Of a DNA stretch of 64,000 bases, positions 15,371 through 25,116 are shown in pieces. Origin of the DNA: Sphingomonas_R sp036387535 (GTDB lineage: Bacteria > Pseudomonadota > Alphaproteobacteria > Sphingomonadales > Sphingomonadaceae); assembly GCF_036387535.1 (NCBI RefSeq), contig NZ_DASVTO010000002.1, forward strand, positions 1 through 64,000. The letters run 5' to 3'. Within the stretch, counting starts at the first letter, position 1; each line of letters begins with the position of its first letter. The notes under the pieces are model-generated. The model ran no database searches and was not told the DNA's origin. It saw only the letters and a list, made by a program, of their open reading frames with translations. A program made the translations under genes and the position numbers.

Positions 15371-16732
15371 ATGCGCCTGCGCGGGCTGCTGCGATCGTCG
15401 ACCTTCGGGTTCGTCGTGTTGGTGTTCCTGCTGCAACTGGTGTCGGCGGCGATGATCCTGTTGACGGTGCAGCAGATGACGGCGGGCGAGGCATTACGGG
15501 AATCGCGGGGACGCGCGGCGGCGCTGGGAACTGCGATGCGCGTCGCCTATGCCCGCGGCGGACGTGCCGGGCTGGCCGCGGCGATATCCGCACGGCTGGC
15601 CGCAGACCCGGGGACCGATGCGGTCATGCTGCTGACCGATGCCGGGGGGCGGGCGCTGGCCGGCAATCTCGGCATGCTGCCCCCCGCGCTGACCGCGCGG
15701 GCCGGGCCGCAGATCGTCGAACTCTATCGCACCGGCGGGGATCGGCCCGAACGGATGGTGGCGACGGCGCGCGCGCTGGCGGACGGCAGCCGGCTGGTGA
15801 CCGGCGACGTGATCGAGGACGATCTTGCGCTGACCGCCATTGTCGAGGACGCGATGGTCGGCGCGGCGTTGCTGGCGATCCCGCTCGCCTTGCTGGGCGC
15901 GGTGGTGGCGGCGCGGGTGGTGGACCGCCGTGTCGGCCGGATCGCGGAGACGGTGCATGCGGTGGCGGCGGGCGACCTGACGCAGCGCGTGCCGCTGGCC
16001 GGCGCGGAGGATGCGTTCGAGGCGCTGGCACAGGGGGTCAACGCCATGCTGGACCGGATCGAGGCGCTGGTGGGTGAATTGCGGCTGGTGACCGACGGGC
16101 TGGCGCATGACCTGCGATCCCCGCTGACGCGGTTGCGCGCGACGCTGGACCGCGCGGTGGCGGCGACGCGCGACCCGGTTGCCCTCGGCGCGCTCGACAC
16201 CGTGGCGATCGAGGCGGAGACGCTGTTGCGGATGCTGACCACCGCGCTGGAAATCAGCCGGGCCGAGGCGGGGATCGGGCGCGATGCGCGCGCCGATACC
16301 GATGTCGCGGCCCTGATCGAGGACCTGGCGGAGCTGTACGGCCCGCTGGCGGAGGAGCAGGGCCAGCGACTGGAGATCGCGGTCGAGCCGATGCTGCACC
16401 ATCCGCTGCACCGCGAACTGATCGGCCAGGCGCTGGCGAACCTGGTCGACAATGCCCTGAAATATGGCGCGTCGGGCGGTGTGGTGACGTTGTCCGCGGC
16501 GGCGACCCCGGCCGGCGGGCTGATGCTGAGCATCGCCGATGCCGGGACCGGGATCGCGCCGGCGGACCGGCAGGAGGCGTTGCGTCGCTTTGGCCGGCTG
16601 GATCCGGCCCGGCATCTGGGTGGTGCCGGGCTGGGCCTGTCCCTGGTAGCCGCGGTGGCGCGGTTGCACGAGGGAACGATGCGGCTGGAAGACAATGCGC
16701 CGGGGTTGCGCGTGGTGCTGGTGCTGGGATGA
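15371..16732 (+). CDS. Membrane sensor histidine kinase
   Basis: A 453-residue kinase. Transmembrane helix 1 (about 12-33) and helix 2 (about 161-183) frame a periplasmic sensor of roughly 125 residues. A HAMP segment follows, then the H-box LAHDLRSPLTRLR with His246, the N-box ALANLVDNALKYG, G1 DAGTGIAP and G2 GAGLGLSLV. It phosphorylates the upstream response regulator. The start at 15371 is chosen because it precedes the first transmembrane helix; its ribosome site is weak, consistent with coupling to the regulator. The signal it senses is unknown. Confidence 0.92.
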   Translation: MRLRGLLRSSTFGFVVLVFLLQLVSAAMILLTVQQMTAGEALRESRGRAAALGTAMRVAYARGGRAGLAAAISARLAADPGTDAVMLLTDAGGRALAGNLGMLPPALTARAGPQIVELYRTGGDRPERMVATARALADGSRLVTGDVIEDDLALTAIVEDAMVGAALLAIPLALLGAVVAARVVDRRVGRIAETVHAVAAGDLTQRVPLAGAEDAFEALAQGVNAMLDRIEALVGELRLVTDGLAHDLRSPLTRLRATLDRAVAATRDPVALGALDTVAIEAETLLRMLTTALEISRAEAGIGRDARADTDVAALIEDLAELYGPLAEEQGQRLEIAVEPMLHHPLHRELIGQALANLVDNALKYGASGGVVTLSAAATPAGGLMLSIADAGTGIAPADRQEALRRFGRLDPARHLGGAGLGLSLVAAVARLHEGTMRLEDNAPGLRVVLVLG

Positions 16733-16748
16733 GCCCGGCCGCGCGGGA

Positions 16749-17483
16749 TTATTGCAGCTCGAACGTGACGCGCACGGTCACCGAAAGGCTCTGTTCCCCC
16801 GCCTGGACCGCGGTGTCCGCCATTTCCTTGGCACGCGACATCGCCATCAGCATCGGTCGCGGCTGGCTGGCCTGTTCGCCTTCCTCCACGATCGCGACGA
16901 TCCGGCGGACGGCCAGGCCGGTCGCGCGCGCATAGAGCGCTGCCCGGGCACGGGCGCTGGCGATCGCGGCGGTCCGTGCCTCGTCCAGCGCCGCCGCGGG
17001 TTTGTCGACCGAGAAGGCGGGGCCATTGATCTGGTTCGCGCCCGCCTGAACCAGCGTGTCGAGGATCGCGCCGGCACGCTTCACGTCGCGGAAGCGGACA
17101 CTGACCTGATTCGATGCCTGATATCCGGTCAGCACCGGAGGCACGTTTTCCCCGTAGCGATATTGCGGGCTGAGATTGATCGACGCGGTCTGGATATCGC
17201 GGTCCGCCACGCCCGCGCGGCGCAGCCCCGCGATCGTCGCGGCCATGCGCGTGGCATTTTCCGACATGGCGGCCGCGGCCGTCGGGGCCTGCGTCACCAC
17301 ACCGGCCGAGACGGTCGCGATGTCGGGCACGCGCGTCACCTCGCCATTGGCGACGATATCGAGCCGGGTGCCGGTGAGCGTCGCGACCGGATCCGGTGCC
17401 ACCTGCGCCAGTGCCACGCCCGGCACAGCGAGCGCGAGCGCGCCGATGAACGGTTGCCGGACCTGAAAAAGGCGGTGGATCAT
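16749..17483 (-). CDS. SIMPL-domain (DUF541) exported protein
   Basis: A 244-residue protein with a signal peptide ending near VALA-Q (residue 26). The SIMPL domain is recognised by ANGEVTRVPDIATVSAGVVT early on and AIASARARAALYARATGLAV near the C-terminus. These are periplasmic or outer-membrane-associated proteins (BP26/OMP28-like) of unresolved function, sometimes linked to envelope or oxidative stress. It is convergent with the histidine kinase and divergent from the first RND operon across a 253-base intergenic region. Confidence 0.85.
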   Translation of the reverse strand: MIHRLFQVRQPFIGALALAVPGVALAQVAPDPVATLTGTRLDIVANGEVTRVPDIATVSAGVVTQAPTAAAAMSENATRMAATIAGLRRAGVADRDIQTASINLSPQYRYGENVPPVLTGYQASNQVSVRFRDVKRAGAILDTLVQAGANQINGPAFSVDKPAAALDEARTAAIASARARAALYARATGLAVRRIVAIVEEGEQASQPRPMLMAMSRAKEMADTAVQAGEQSLSVTVRVTFELQ

Positions 17484-17654
17484 GGTGATTACTCCAATTG
17501 TCGATGCATCGTGACTGGCGCATGGTCACTGCATGGCGGCTGAACGTCGGATCAACTTGGAAAAAGGATGTCCTATTTGTCGAAAGCCATCGCGCTTTCG
17601 TCGCGGGGGGGCGTCCGCAGGCGGTTCGAATATGCTAGTCGCCTTGCCGAGAGT

Positions 17655-17668
17655 CGGGCTTGAGCCCG
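17655..17668. repeat. Short REP-like palindrome
   Basis: CGGGCT-TG-AGCCCG is flanked by GAGT and GTGTCATACTC, resembling half of the double palindrome near 4.3 kb. It lies in the SIMPL/RND divergent intergenic region. Confidence 0.45.
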
Positions 17669-17695
17669 GTGTCATACTCATATAACACAGTAGGC

Positions 17696-17710
17696 ACCGA
17701 TCCGATCGGT
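17696..17710. promoter_or_regulatory. Perfect palindrome upstream of the RND adaptor gene
   Basis: ACCGATC-C-GATCGGT ends 26 bases before the adaptor start. It sits just after an AT-rich stretch (CATACTCATATAACAC) that could hold the promoter. It is a candidate repressor operator; no dedicated regulator gene is adjacent. Confidence 0.35.
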
Positions 17711-17736
17711 CGCACAGGAACGAGGCAGAGCATCCG

Positions 17737-18948
17737 ATGAACATCCAATCCCCCAACACCGACCGATCGTTCGCGATCGCCGATGTCGAGGGCGGCCGGC
17801 CGCGCAGCCGGCGCTGGATCGTCGTCGGCGTGCTGATCGCGCTGATCGCGGTCGGCACCGCGCTGTTCTTCATGCGCGGCGGGAGCAAGGACGCCGTCGC
17901 CAAGCCGGCGCCCGCCGCCGCCGCGGCGGGCAAGGGCGCGGCGCAGCGCGTGACGGTGATGGTGCCGGGCCGCAGCGCATCGACCGCGTCGATCACCGCG
18001 ACCGGCGTGCTGGCGGCGCGGCGCGACATGCCGGTCGGCGTCGCGGGCGAGGGCGGGCGCGTGACCGCGGTGCTGGTGGAGCCGGGCCAGTGGGTGTCAG
18101 CGGGGCAGTCGCTGGCGGTGATCGACCGATCGGTGCAGGTGCAGCAGGCCGCCCAGTTGCGCGCGTCGATCCTGGTGGCGCAGGCCGACGCCGCATTGGC
18201 GCAGTCCAACCTGGACCGTGCCCGCGGGCTGGTGGGACGCGGGTTCGTGTCCAAGGCCGATCTGGACAGCCGGATCGCGACGCGCGACGCCGCCAATGCG
18301 CGGGTAGCGGTGGCGCGGGCGCAATTGAGCGAATCGCAGGCATTGATCGGGCGGCTGGACGTGCGCGCGCCGGCGGCGGGGCTGGTGCTGACGCGGTCGG
18401 TGGAACCCGGCCAGATCGTGAACGGCAATGGCGGCGCGCTGTTCCGGATCGCCCGCGATGGCGCGGTGGAAATGCAGGCGCGCCTGTCCGAACAGGATCT
18501 GGCGCTGCTGTCGATCGGACGTCCGGCGCAGGTGGTGCCGGTGGGCGGCACGCGCAGCTTTACGGGCCGTATCTGGCAGCTGTCGCCGATCATCGACCCG
18601 GTCACCCGGCAGGGGGTGGTGCGGATCGCGCTATCCTATGACCCCGCATTGCGGCCGGGCGGGTTTGCGACCGCGACGATCGCGACCGGTTCGATCGATC
18701 AGCCCTTGCTGCCCCAATCGGCGGTGCTGAGCGATCCGCAGGGCAATTTCGTCTATGTTGTCGACGCCGCGAACAAGGTTGTCCGGCGACCGATCAAGGT
18801 CGGCCAGGTTTCGGATGAGGGCATTTCGATCCAGTCCGGGCTGAACGGAACGGAGCGGGTGGTGGTGTCGGCCGGTGCATTCCTGAACCCCGGCGACGTC
18901 GTGGCGCCATCGGTTGCGGCGGCGCGCGCCGCGCCGACCGCGCGCTGA
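17737..18948 (+). CDS. RND efflux periplasmic adaptor (membrane fusion protein)
   Basis: A 403-residue protein with a single N-terminal membrane anchor (about 28-46, WIVVGVLIALIAVGTALFF). Next come a biotinyl-lipoyl half (VLVEPGQWVSAGQSLAVIDR), a helical hairpin, the second lipoyl half (LDVRAPAAGLVLTRSVEPGQ) and beta-barrel domains. It bridges the inner-membrane pump to an outer-membrane channel. Its stop is 13 bases before the pump gene. No TolC-type gene follows, so an outer-membrane partner encoded elsewhere is needed. The substrate is unknown. Confidence 0.92.
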   Translation: MNIQSPNTDRSFAIADVEGGRPRSRRWIVVGVLIALIAVGTALFFMRGGSKDAVAKPAPAAAAAGKGAAQRVTVMVPGRSASTASITATGVLAARRDMPVGVAGEGGRVTAVLVEPGQWVSAGQSLAVIDRSVQVQQAAQLRASILVAQADAALAQSNLDRARGLVGRGFVSKADLDSRIATRDAANARVAVARAQLSESQALIGRLDVRAPAAGLVLTRSVEPGQIVNGNGGALFRIARDGAVEMQARLSEQDLALLSIGRPAQVVPVGGTRSFTGRIWQLSPIIDPVTRQGVVRIALSYDPALRPGGFATATIATGSIDQPLLPQSAVLSDPQGNFVYVVDAANKVVRRPIKVGQVSDEGISIQSGLNGTERVVVSAGAFLNPGDVVAPSVAAARAAPTAR

Positions 18949-18961
18949 AGGATCGAACGCG

Positions 18962-21900
18962 ATGCGCAATATCTCCGCCTGGTCCATCCGCAACCCGGTG
19001 CCAGCACTGGTCCTGTTCGCCGCGCTGACGCTGGCGGGGATCATCTCGTTCATGCGGATGGACGTGAACGCGCAACCGGACATCAGTTTTCCGGCGGCGA
19101 CGGTCAGCGTGTCGCAGCCGGGCGCGGCGCCGACCGAAATGGAAACGCAGGTCACGCAGCGCATCGAGGCCGCGATCCGCGGGATCAACGGCGTCGACGA
19201 GATCAATTCGACCGTAACCGAAGGCAATTCCTCAACCTTCGTCCAGTTCACGATCGGCACCCCGGTCGATCGCGCGGTGACCGACGTCCGCGAAGCCGTG
19301 TCGCGGATCCGCAGCGAATTGCCGGAGGGCATCATCGAACCGCAGGTCACGCGGATCGATGTCGATGGGGATTCCATCGCCTCCTATTCCGTGGCGGCCA
19401 CGGACATGACGCTGGAACAGCTGAGCTGGTTCGTCGACAATGAAGTGTCCAAGCGGTTGCTGGCGATACCGGGCATGGCGTCGGTCGAGCGCGGTGGCGG
19501 TGTGTCGCGCGAGATTCGCGTGATCCTGAACCCCGCCAAGATGCAGGCGCAGGGGATCACCACCAGCCAGGTCAACACGCAATTGCGATCGACCAACCTG
19601 AACGCCGCCGGCGGACGGGCCGAGATTGCGGGTGCGGAACAATCCGTCCGGATCCTGGGCAATGCGCAGGACGCCTATGCCCTGGGCGAGAAGCAGATTT
19701 CGGTCGGCAATGGCCGTACCGTGAAGCTGTCCGATATCGCGATGGTGCGCGACAGCTATGCCGAACAGCGCAAGCTGGCGGTGATGAACGGGCGCCAGGT
19801 GGTCAGTTTCGACTTCTACAAGGCGAAGGGCTTTTCCGACGTCACCGTCTATAACGAAGCGCAAAAGGTGATCGACAAGCTGCGCACGGAAAATCCGGGC
19901 ATGCAGTTCCGGCAGATCTACACCAGCGTGAACGACACCAAGAACGCCTACAAGGCCGCGATCCATGCCATGATCGAAGGGGCGGTGCTGGCGGTGCTGG
20001 TGGTGTTCCTGTTCCTGCGCGACTGGCGCGCGACGGTGATTTCGGCGCTGGCCATCCCGATGTCGGCCATCCCCACCTTCTGGGCGCTGGACCTGATGGG
20101 CTTCACGCTCAACTTCATGACGCTGCTGGCGCTCAGCATGGTGGCGGGCGTGCTGGTCGACGATGCGATCGTGGAGATCGAGAACATCGTCCGGCACATT
20201 CGCATGGGCAAATCCGTCTGGCAGGCATCGATCGATGCCGCCGACGAGATCGGGCTGGCGGTGGTCGCGACGACCTTCTCGATCGTGGCCGTGTTCTTCC
20301 CGGTCAGCGTGATGCCGGGCATCGCCGGTCAGTTCTTCAAGAATTTCGGATTCACGGTCGTCGTGGCGGTGTTGATCAGTCTGGCCGTCGCCCGGCTGGT
20401 GACGCCGATGATCGCCGCCTATTTCCTGCGTCCGCATGCGCCGCGCGAACATGCCGGCGGCTGGGTCATGGACCGTTATCTGCGCGTCTTGAAATGGACG
20501 CTGGCGCATCGTTGGTGGACGATGGCGATCGGTGCGGCGTCGTTCGGGCTGACGATCGTCACCTTTGCGACCTTGCCCTATACGTTCCAGCCGCTGTCCG
20601 ACAACGACTATAGCCAGCTTCGCATCCAGCTGGTGCCCGGCGCGACGTTGCAGCAGACCGAGGCGGTGGCGATGCGCGCGGCGCGCGTGATCGAGGCGCA
20701 ACCGGAAGTGCAGTCCGCCTATACGAGCATCCAGGTCGGCACCGCGCGGATCTTCATCAACCTGAAGGAAGATCGCAAGCGGTCGAGCACCGAGTTCGAG
20801 CGGCAGTTGCAGCCCGCGATGCAGGCGATCCCCGACGCGCGAATCTATTTCCAGTCGCAGGGCGGCGGCGGTGCCGGGCGCGACATTTCAATCATGCTGG
20901 CCAGCGACGATCCCGGCAAGCTGGAGGCGTCGGCGCAGAAAGTGGTGACGGCGATGAGCCGGTTGCCGAACATCCGCGCGGCGCGGACCGAGGGTGACCT
21001 GCCGCGGCCGGAAATCGTGATCAAGCCGCGCTTCAACCTGGCCGCCGATCTGGGCGTGACGACGCAGGCATTGTCGACCACGATCCGGATCGCGACGCTG
21101 GGCGACATCGACCAGAATGTCGCAAAATTCTCGCTGTCCGATCGGCAGATCCCGATCCGGGTCGCGATCGACGAAGACTCGCGCCGCAGCCTGTCGACGA
21201 TCCGCAACCTGCCGGTGCCGACCGTCAGCGGTGGTTCGGTGCCGCTGTCGGTGGTGGCGGATGTCGGATTCGGCGAAGGGCCTTCGCAGATCCGCCGTTT
21301 CAACCAGGCACGGCGTCTGCTGATCGGCGCCGACCTGGCGCCGGGCGCCATCAGCGGGGAGGAACGCGCGAAGATCCTGGCGTTGCCGGAGATGAAGAGC
21401 CTGCCGCGCGGCGTCGATTATGTGGAATCCGGCGACAGCAAGTGGCAGGCCGAGATGATCGTGAACTTCCAGATCGCGGTGCTCGCGGGCGTGATGCTGG
21501 TGCTGGCGGTGCTGATCCTGCTGTACAAGCGGGTGGTGCCGCCGTTCGTGAACCTGGGTTCGTTGATCCTGGCGCCGCTGGGGGGCGGCATCGCGCTGCA
21601 CATCGCGGGTATGGCGGTGTCGTTGCCGGTCTATATCGGGTTGCTGCTGCTGCTCGGCATCGTCGCCAAGAACTCCATCCTGCTGATCGATTTCGCGATC
21701 GAGGAGATGGACCGCGGGGTCCCCAAATGGAACGCGATCCTGGAGGCGGGGCACAAACGCGCGCAGCCGATCGTGATGACCACGGTGGCGATGGTCGCGG
21801 GCATGGTGCCGGTGGCGTTGTCGATCGGTGGCGACGGCAGCTTCAACCAGCCGATGGCGGTGACGGTGATCGGCGGGCTGATCCTGTCGACACTGCTGAC

Positions 21901-22045
21901 GCTGCTGATCGTACCCGCGGGGTTCAGCCTGGCCGACGGGTTCGAACGCCGGGTGGGACCATGGTTGCGGCGGACCGTCACCAATGGTGGAGAGGTGCAG
22001 AGTGGCGGTGCCGGTTCGATCGGAGCCGTACAGCCGGCGGAGTGA
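18962..22045 (+). CDS. RND-family efflux transporter, inner-membrane pump
   Basis: A 1027-residue pump of the AcrB/MexB type with twelve transmembrane helices and two large periplasmic loops. The proton-relay pair Asp400-Asp401 is visible in TM4 (SMVAGVLVDDAIVEIENIV). The N-terminal helix NISAWSIRNPVPALVLFAAL and the C-terminal KNSILLIDFAIEEMDRG are conserved. The start at 18962 is supported by AAGGA ten bases upstream; the frame is open from 18914 but that segment overlaps the adaptor gene. It forms a two-gene operon with the adaptor. Confidence 0.94.
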   Translation: MRNISAWSIRNPVPALVLFAALTLAGIISFMRMDVNAQPDISFPAATVSVSQPGAAPTEMETQVTQRIEAAIRGINGVDEINSTVTEGNSSTFVQFTIGTPVDRAVTDVREAVSRIRSELPEGIIEPQVTRIDVDGDSIASYSVAATDMTLEQLSWFVDNEVSKRLLAIPGMASVERGGGVSREIRVILNPAKMQAQGITTSQVNTQLRSTNLNAAGGRAEIAGAEQSVRILGNAQDAYALGEKQISVGNGRTVKLSDIAMVRDSYAEQRKLAVMNGRQVVSFDFYKAKGFSDVTVYNEAQKVIDKLRTENPGMQFRQIYTSVNDTKNAYKAAIHAMIEGAVLAVLVVFLFLRDWRATVISALAIPMSAIPTFWALDLMGFTLNFMTLLALSMVAGVLVDDAIVEIENIVRHIRMGKSVWQASIDAADEIGLAVVATTFSIVAVFFPVSVMPGIAGQFFKNFGFTVVVAVLISLAVARLVTPMIAAYFLRPHAPREHAGGWVMDRYLRVLKWTLAHRWWTMAIGAASFGLTIVTFATLPYTFQPLSDNDYSQLRIQLVPGATLQQTEAVAMRAARVIEAQPEVQSAYTSIQVGTARIFINLKEDRKRSSTEFERQLQPAMQAIPDARIYFQSQGGGGAGRDISIMLASDDPGKLEASAQKVVTAMSRLPNIRAARTEGDLPRPEIVIKPRFNLAADLGVTTQALSTTIRIATLGDIDQNVAKFSLSDRQIPIRVAIDEDSRRSLSTIRNLPVPTVSGGSVPLSVVADVGFGEGPSQIRRFNQARRLLIGADLAPGAISGEERAKILALPEMKSLPRGVDYVESGDSKWQAEMIVNFQIAVLAGVMLVLAVLILLYKRVVPPFVNLGSLILAPLGGGIALHIAGMAVSLPVYIGLLLLLGIVAKNSILLIDFAIEEMDRGVPKWNAILEAGHKRAQPIVMTTVAMVAGMVPVALSIGGDGSFNQPMAVTVIGGLILSTLLTLLIVPAGFSLADGFERRVGPWLRRTVTNGGEVQSGGAGSIGAVQPAE

Positions 22046-22106
22046 TGCACCCATGGTTCGCGACGTGGGGGATTGAACCATCGCGGGCGGTGGTCATTCT
22101 ATAGAA

Positions 22107-23366
22107 ATGACACCGTCCACCCGCGCCGCTTCCACAGCCATCAGGGGCGGCCCGCGCACGATGCGGATCGTCGCCACCGGGTTGCTGGTGTCGATGGCCG
22201 CGCTGTACGGGCTGACGCGGTGGCTGGAGCCGCAGCACGCCGGTTGGGGCTATGTCCGCGCATTTGCGGAAGCGGCGATGGTCGGCGGCCTGGCCGACTG
22301 GTTCGCGGTGACGGCGCTGTTCCGGCATCCGCTGGGCCTGCCGATCCCGCATACCGCGATCATCCCGCGCAACAAGGATCGGATCGGCGCGACGTTGGCG
22401 TCGTTCCTGAAGGACAATTTCCTGACCCCGCGGGTGGTGGCGCGGCGGATGCGGCGCGTGGACGTCGCCGGCGCGGCCGGGCGGTTCCTGTCGGCGCCCA
22501 GCGAAGGCGGGCGGATGCGCGCGGGTGCATCGCGGCTGGTGGCGAACATCCTGGAGTCGCTCGACCAGGACCGGCTGGGCGGAATGGCCAAGGGCGCGAT
22601 CGCGGCCCGGCTGCGCGCGCTGAATGCGGCGCCGCTGATCGGGCAGGCGCTGGCCGCGGCGATGCAGAACAAGCGCCACATGCCGGTGCTGGACGCGCTG
22701 ATCAGTTGGGGCAGCCGCATGCTGCTGCGCAACGAGGAAACCGTGCGGGCGATGGTCAGCCAGCGATCGGGATCGATCCTGCGCTGGACCGGACTGGACG
22801 AGCGGATCGGTCAGGCGGTGATCGACGGTCTCTACAAACTGCTGGACGACATGGCGAGCGATCCCGATCATCCGTTGCGGATCAAGGCGGAGGAGGGGCT
22901 GGCGCAGCTGGCCTGGGATCTGCAGCGGGATCCCGCCATGCAGGCGCGGGTCGACCGAATTCGCGACGAACTGCTCGACAATCCGGCGGTCGCAGCGTGG
23001 ATCGCGGGACTGTGGGAGAGTGCGCGCGCCGGGCTGCTGCGTGCCGCGCGCGACCCGGAGGCGGCGCTGGCCGGGAAGCTCGGCGAGATGCTGCGCCAGC
23101 TGGGCGGCACCCTGCAACAGGATCCACGGCTCGGCCGGACGATCAACAGCTTCGTGCGCCGCGCCGCCGTGGGCGCGGTCGCGACCTATGGCGACCAGAT
23201 CGTGAAGCTGGTGTCCGAGACGATCCGCGGATGGGATGCGCGCACCATCACCGCGCGGCTGGAGAACGCGGTCGGACGCGACCTGCAATATATTCGCGTC
23301 AACGGTACCGTGGTCGGCGGGCTGGTGGGTGTGTTGATCCATCTGGTGGACCGGGTGGCGGGGTAG
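22107..23366 (+). CDS. DUF445 family membrane-anchored protein (YjiN type)
   Basis: A 419-residue protein with hydrophobic helices at both ends (IVATGLLVSMAALYGL near residue 20 and VVGGLVGVLIHLVDRV at the C-terminus) and a long helical middle. The conserved early stretch GGLADWFAVTALFRHPLGLP identifies DUF445. Members are poorly characterised envelope proteins; no reaction is known. The start is uncertain: 22107 has no clear ribosome site, and 22161 is an in-frame alternative just before the first helix. It is seven bases upstream of the acetyltransferase gene and probably co-transcribed. Confidence 0.85.
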   Translation: MTPSTRAASTAIRGGPRTMRIVATGLLVSMAALYGLTRWLEPQHAGWGYVRAFAEAAMVGGLADWFAVTALFRHPLGLPIPHTAIIPRNKDRIGATLASFLKDNFLTPRVVARRMRRVDVAGAAGRFLSAPSEGGRMRAGASRLVANILESLDQDRLGGMAKGAIAARLRALNAAPLIGQALAAAMQNKRHMPVLDALISWGSRMLLRNEETVRAMVSQRSGSILRWTGLDERIGQAVIDGLYKLLDDMASDPDHPLRIKAEEGLAQLAWDLQRDPAMQARVDRIRDELLDNPAVAAWIAGLWESARAGLLRAARDPEAALAGKLGEMLRQLGGTLQQDPRLGRTINSFVRRAAVGAVATYGDQIVKLVSETIRGWDARTITARLENAVGRDLQYIRVNGTVVGGLVGVLIHLVDRVAG

Positions 23367-23372
23367 GATGAC

Positions 23373-23819
23373 ATGAACGCAGAACGCGACGCGGTTCGGA
23401 TGGTGATCGCGGACCAGCCTTCGCCCGAGGACCAGGCCGCGGTGCTGGCGCCGCTGCGGGCCTATAATCTCGCGGCGGCGGGCGACGCCCGGACGGCGCC
23501 GGTCGCGATCCTGTTGCGGGATGCCGGCGATGCGACGATCGGCGGGCTATGGGGCAAGACATCCTATGACTGGATGTTCGTCGAATATCTCGCGGTGCCC
23601 GAAACCCTGCGCGGGCAGGACATCGGAACGGCGTTGATGCGGGAAGCCGAGCGGATCGCCCGATCGCGCGGCTGCGTCGGCATCTGGCTCGACACGTTCG
23701 CGTTCCAGGCGCGGGCGTTTTACGAAAAGCTGGGTTTTTCGGTATTCGGCACGCTGGACGATCATCCGGTCGGCAGCCGACGCTTTTTCCTGAGCAAGCG
23801 GCTGTCCGACCCGGCATGA
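23373..23819 (+). CDS. GNAT-family N-acetyltransferase
   Basis: A 148-residue enzyme with the GNAT acetyl-CoA-binding motif (LAVPETLRGQDIGTALMREA, then ERIARSRGC) and a C-terminal AFYEKLGFSVFG. It transfers an acetyl group from acetyl-CoA to an unidentified amine. GTAGGATGAC just before the ATG is a good ribosome site. It follows the DUF445 gene directly and is convergent with murA. Confidence 0.88.
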   Translation: MNAERDAVRMVIADQPSPEDQAAVLAPLRAYNLAAAGDARTAPVAILLRDAGDATIGGLWGKTSYDWMFVEYLAVPETLRGQDIGTALMREAERIARSRGCVGIWLDTFAFQARAFYEKLGFSVFGTLDDHPVGSRRFFLSKRLSDPA

Positions 23820-23832
23820 TCCGTCGGCGGGA

Positions 23833-25116
23833 TCAATCCCCGCCGGCGCGTTCGATCTCGGCACCGACGGCCGCCAGCTTTTCCTCCAGCCGTTCATAGC
23901 CGCGGTCGAGATGATAGATGCGGTGCACGCGGGTTTCGCCGGTCGCGGCCAGGCCGGCCAGGACAAGGCTCATCGAGGCGCGCAGGTCGGTGGCCATCAC
24001 CTCCGCCCCGGTCAACCCCGCGACGCCGCGGACGATCGCGGTGCGGCCCTGCACCAGGACGTCCGCCCCCATCCGCGCCAGTTCGGGAACATGCATGTAG
24101 CGGTTTTCGAAGATCGATTCGGTCAGCACGCTGGCGCCGTCCGCCAGCGCCAGCATCGCCATGAACTGCGCCTGCATGTCGGTGGGGAACGCCGGGAACG
24201 GCGCGGTCGACAGAGTGAGCGCGCGCAGGCGATCGGGTGCCTCGACCCGGATGCCGTCGGCGATCTCGGTGACATGAACCCCAGCATCGCGCAGGCCGTC
24301 GAGGATCGCGACCATGTCGGCAGTGCGCGCACCGACCAGATCGAGCGCACCGCCGGTAATGGCGGCGGCGCAGGCGTAGGAGCCGGCCTCGATACGATCG
24401 GGCATCACCTCATGCGTGGCACCGTGCAGCCGGTCGCGGCCGTGGATGATGAGGCGTTCCGTGCCGATGCCTTCGATCGCCGCACCCATCGCGACCAGGC
24501 AGCGGCAGAGATCCGCGATTTCGGGTTCACGCGCGGCATTGTCGATCACGCTTTCGCCGCGCGCCAGCACGGCCGCCATCACGACATTTTCGGTCGCCCC
24601 GACCGAGACGACCGGAAAGCGATACTGCCCGCCGCGCAGCCCGCCATCGGGCGCGGTTGCCTTCACATAGCCGGCCGCAATCTCGATCTCCGCACCAAGC
24701 GCCTCCAGCGCGCGCAGGTGAAGATCGATCGGGCGGTTGCCGATCGCGCAGCCGCCGGGCAGCGACACGGTCGCTTCCCCGGAGCGGGCGAGCAGCGGGC
24801 CCAGCACGAGGATCGACGCGCGCATCTTGCGAACGATGTCATAGGGCGCGACCGTGGAGGCGATCCGTTGCGCGTGCAGCGTCATGATTCGCCCGATTTC
24901 CGCGCCGCGCGCACCGGCGACCTGGGTGGAGGCACCGAGTTCGTTCAGCAGATGGCCGAAACCGTCGACATCCGCCAGCCGCGGCAGATTGCGCAACATC
25001 AGCGGTTCGTCGGTCAGGAGCGCGCAGGGCATGAGCGTCAGCGCCGCATTCTTGGCGCCCGAAATGGGCACGCGGCCCGAAAGGCGGTGACCGCCGCGGA
25101 TGATGATCCTGTCCAT
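23833..25116 (-). CDS. murA: UDP-N-acetylglucosamine 1-carboxyvinyltransferase
   Basis: Catalyses the first committed step of peptidoglycan synthesis, transferring enolpyruvate from PEP to UDP-GlcNAc. The 427-residue protein has the expected SGAKNAAL (Lys22, Asn23), the catalytic loop with Cys123 in LPGGCAIGNRPIDLHL, and FPTDMQAQFMAMLALADG. The cysteine is the residue attacked by fosfomycin; resistant enzymes carry Asp there. It is convergent with the acetyltransferase gene, with a GC-rich imperfect hairpin across the 13-base gap. clpS lies upstream on the same strand, 95 bases away. Confidence 0.96.
   Translation of the reverse strand: MDRIIIRGGHRLSGRVPISGAKNAALTLMPCALLTDEPLMLRNLPRLADVDGFGHLLNELGASTQVAGARGAEIGRIMTLHAQRIASTVAPYDIVRKMRASILVLGPLLARSGEATVSLPGGCAIGNRPIDLHLRALEALGAEIEIAAGYVKATAPDGGLRGGQYRFPVVSVGATENVVMAAVLARGESVIDNAAREPEIADLCRCLVAMGAAIEGIGTERLIIHGRDRLHGATHEVMPDRIEAGSYACAAAITGGALDLVGARTADMVAILDGLRDAGVHVTEIADGIRVEAPDRLRALTLSTAPFPAFPTDMQAQFMAMLALADGASVLTESIFENRYMHVPELARMGADVLVQGRTAIVRGVAGLTGAEVMATDLRASMSLVLAGLAATGETRVHRIYHLDRGYERLEEKLAAVGAEIERAGGD

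Noticed and set aside
15724..17529. A 601-codon minus-strand frame over the histidine kinase and SIMPL gene
   Set aside because: Overlaps the recognised kinase on the opposite strand and the SIMPL gene in another frame; no protein-like hydrophobic pattern.
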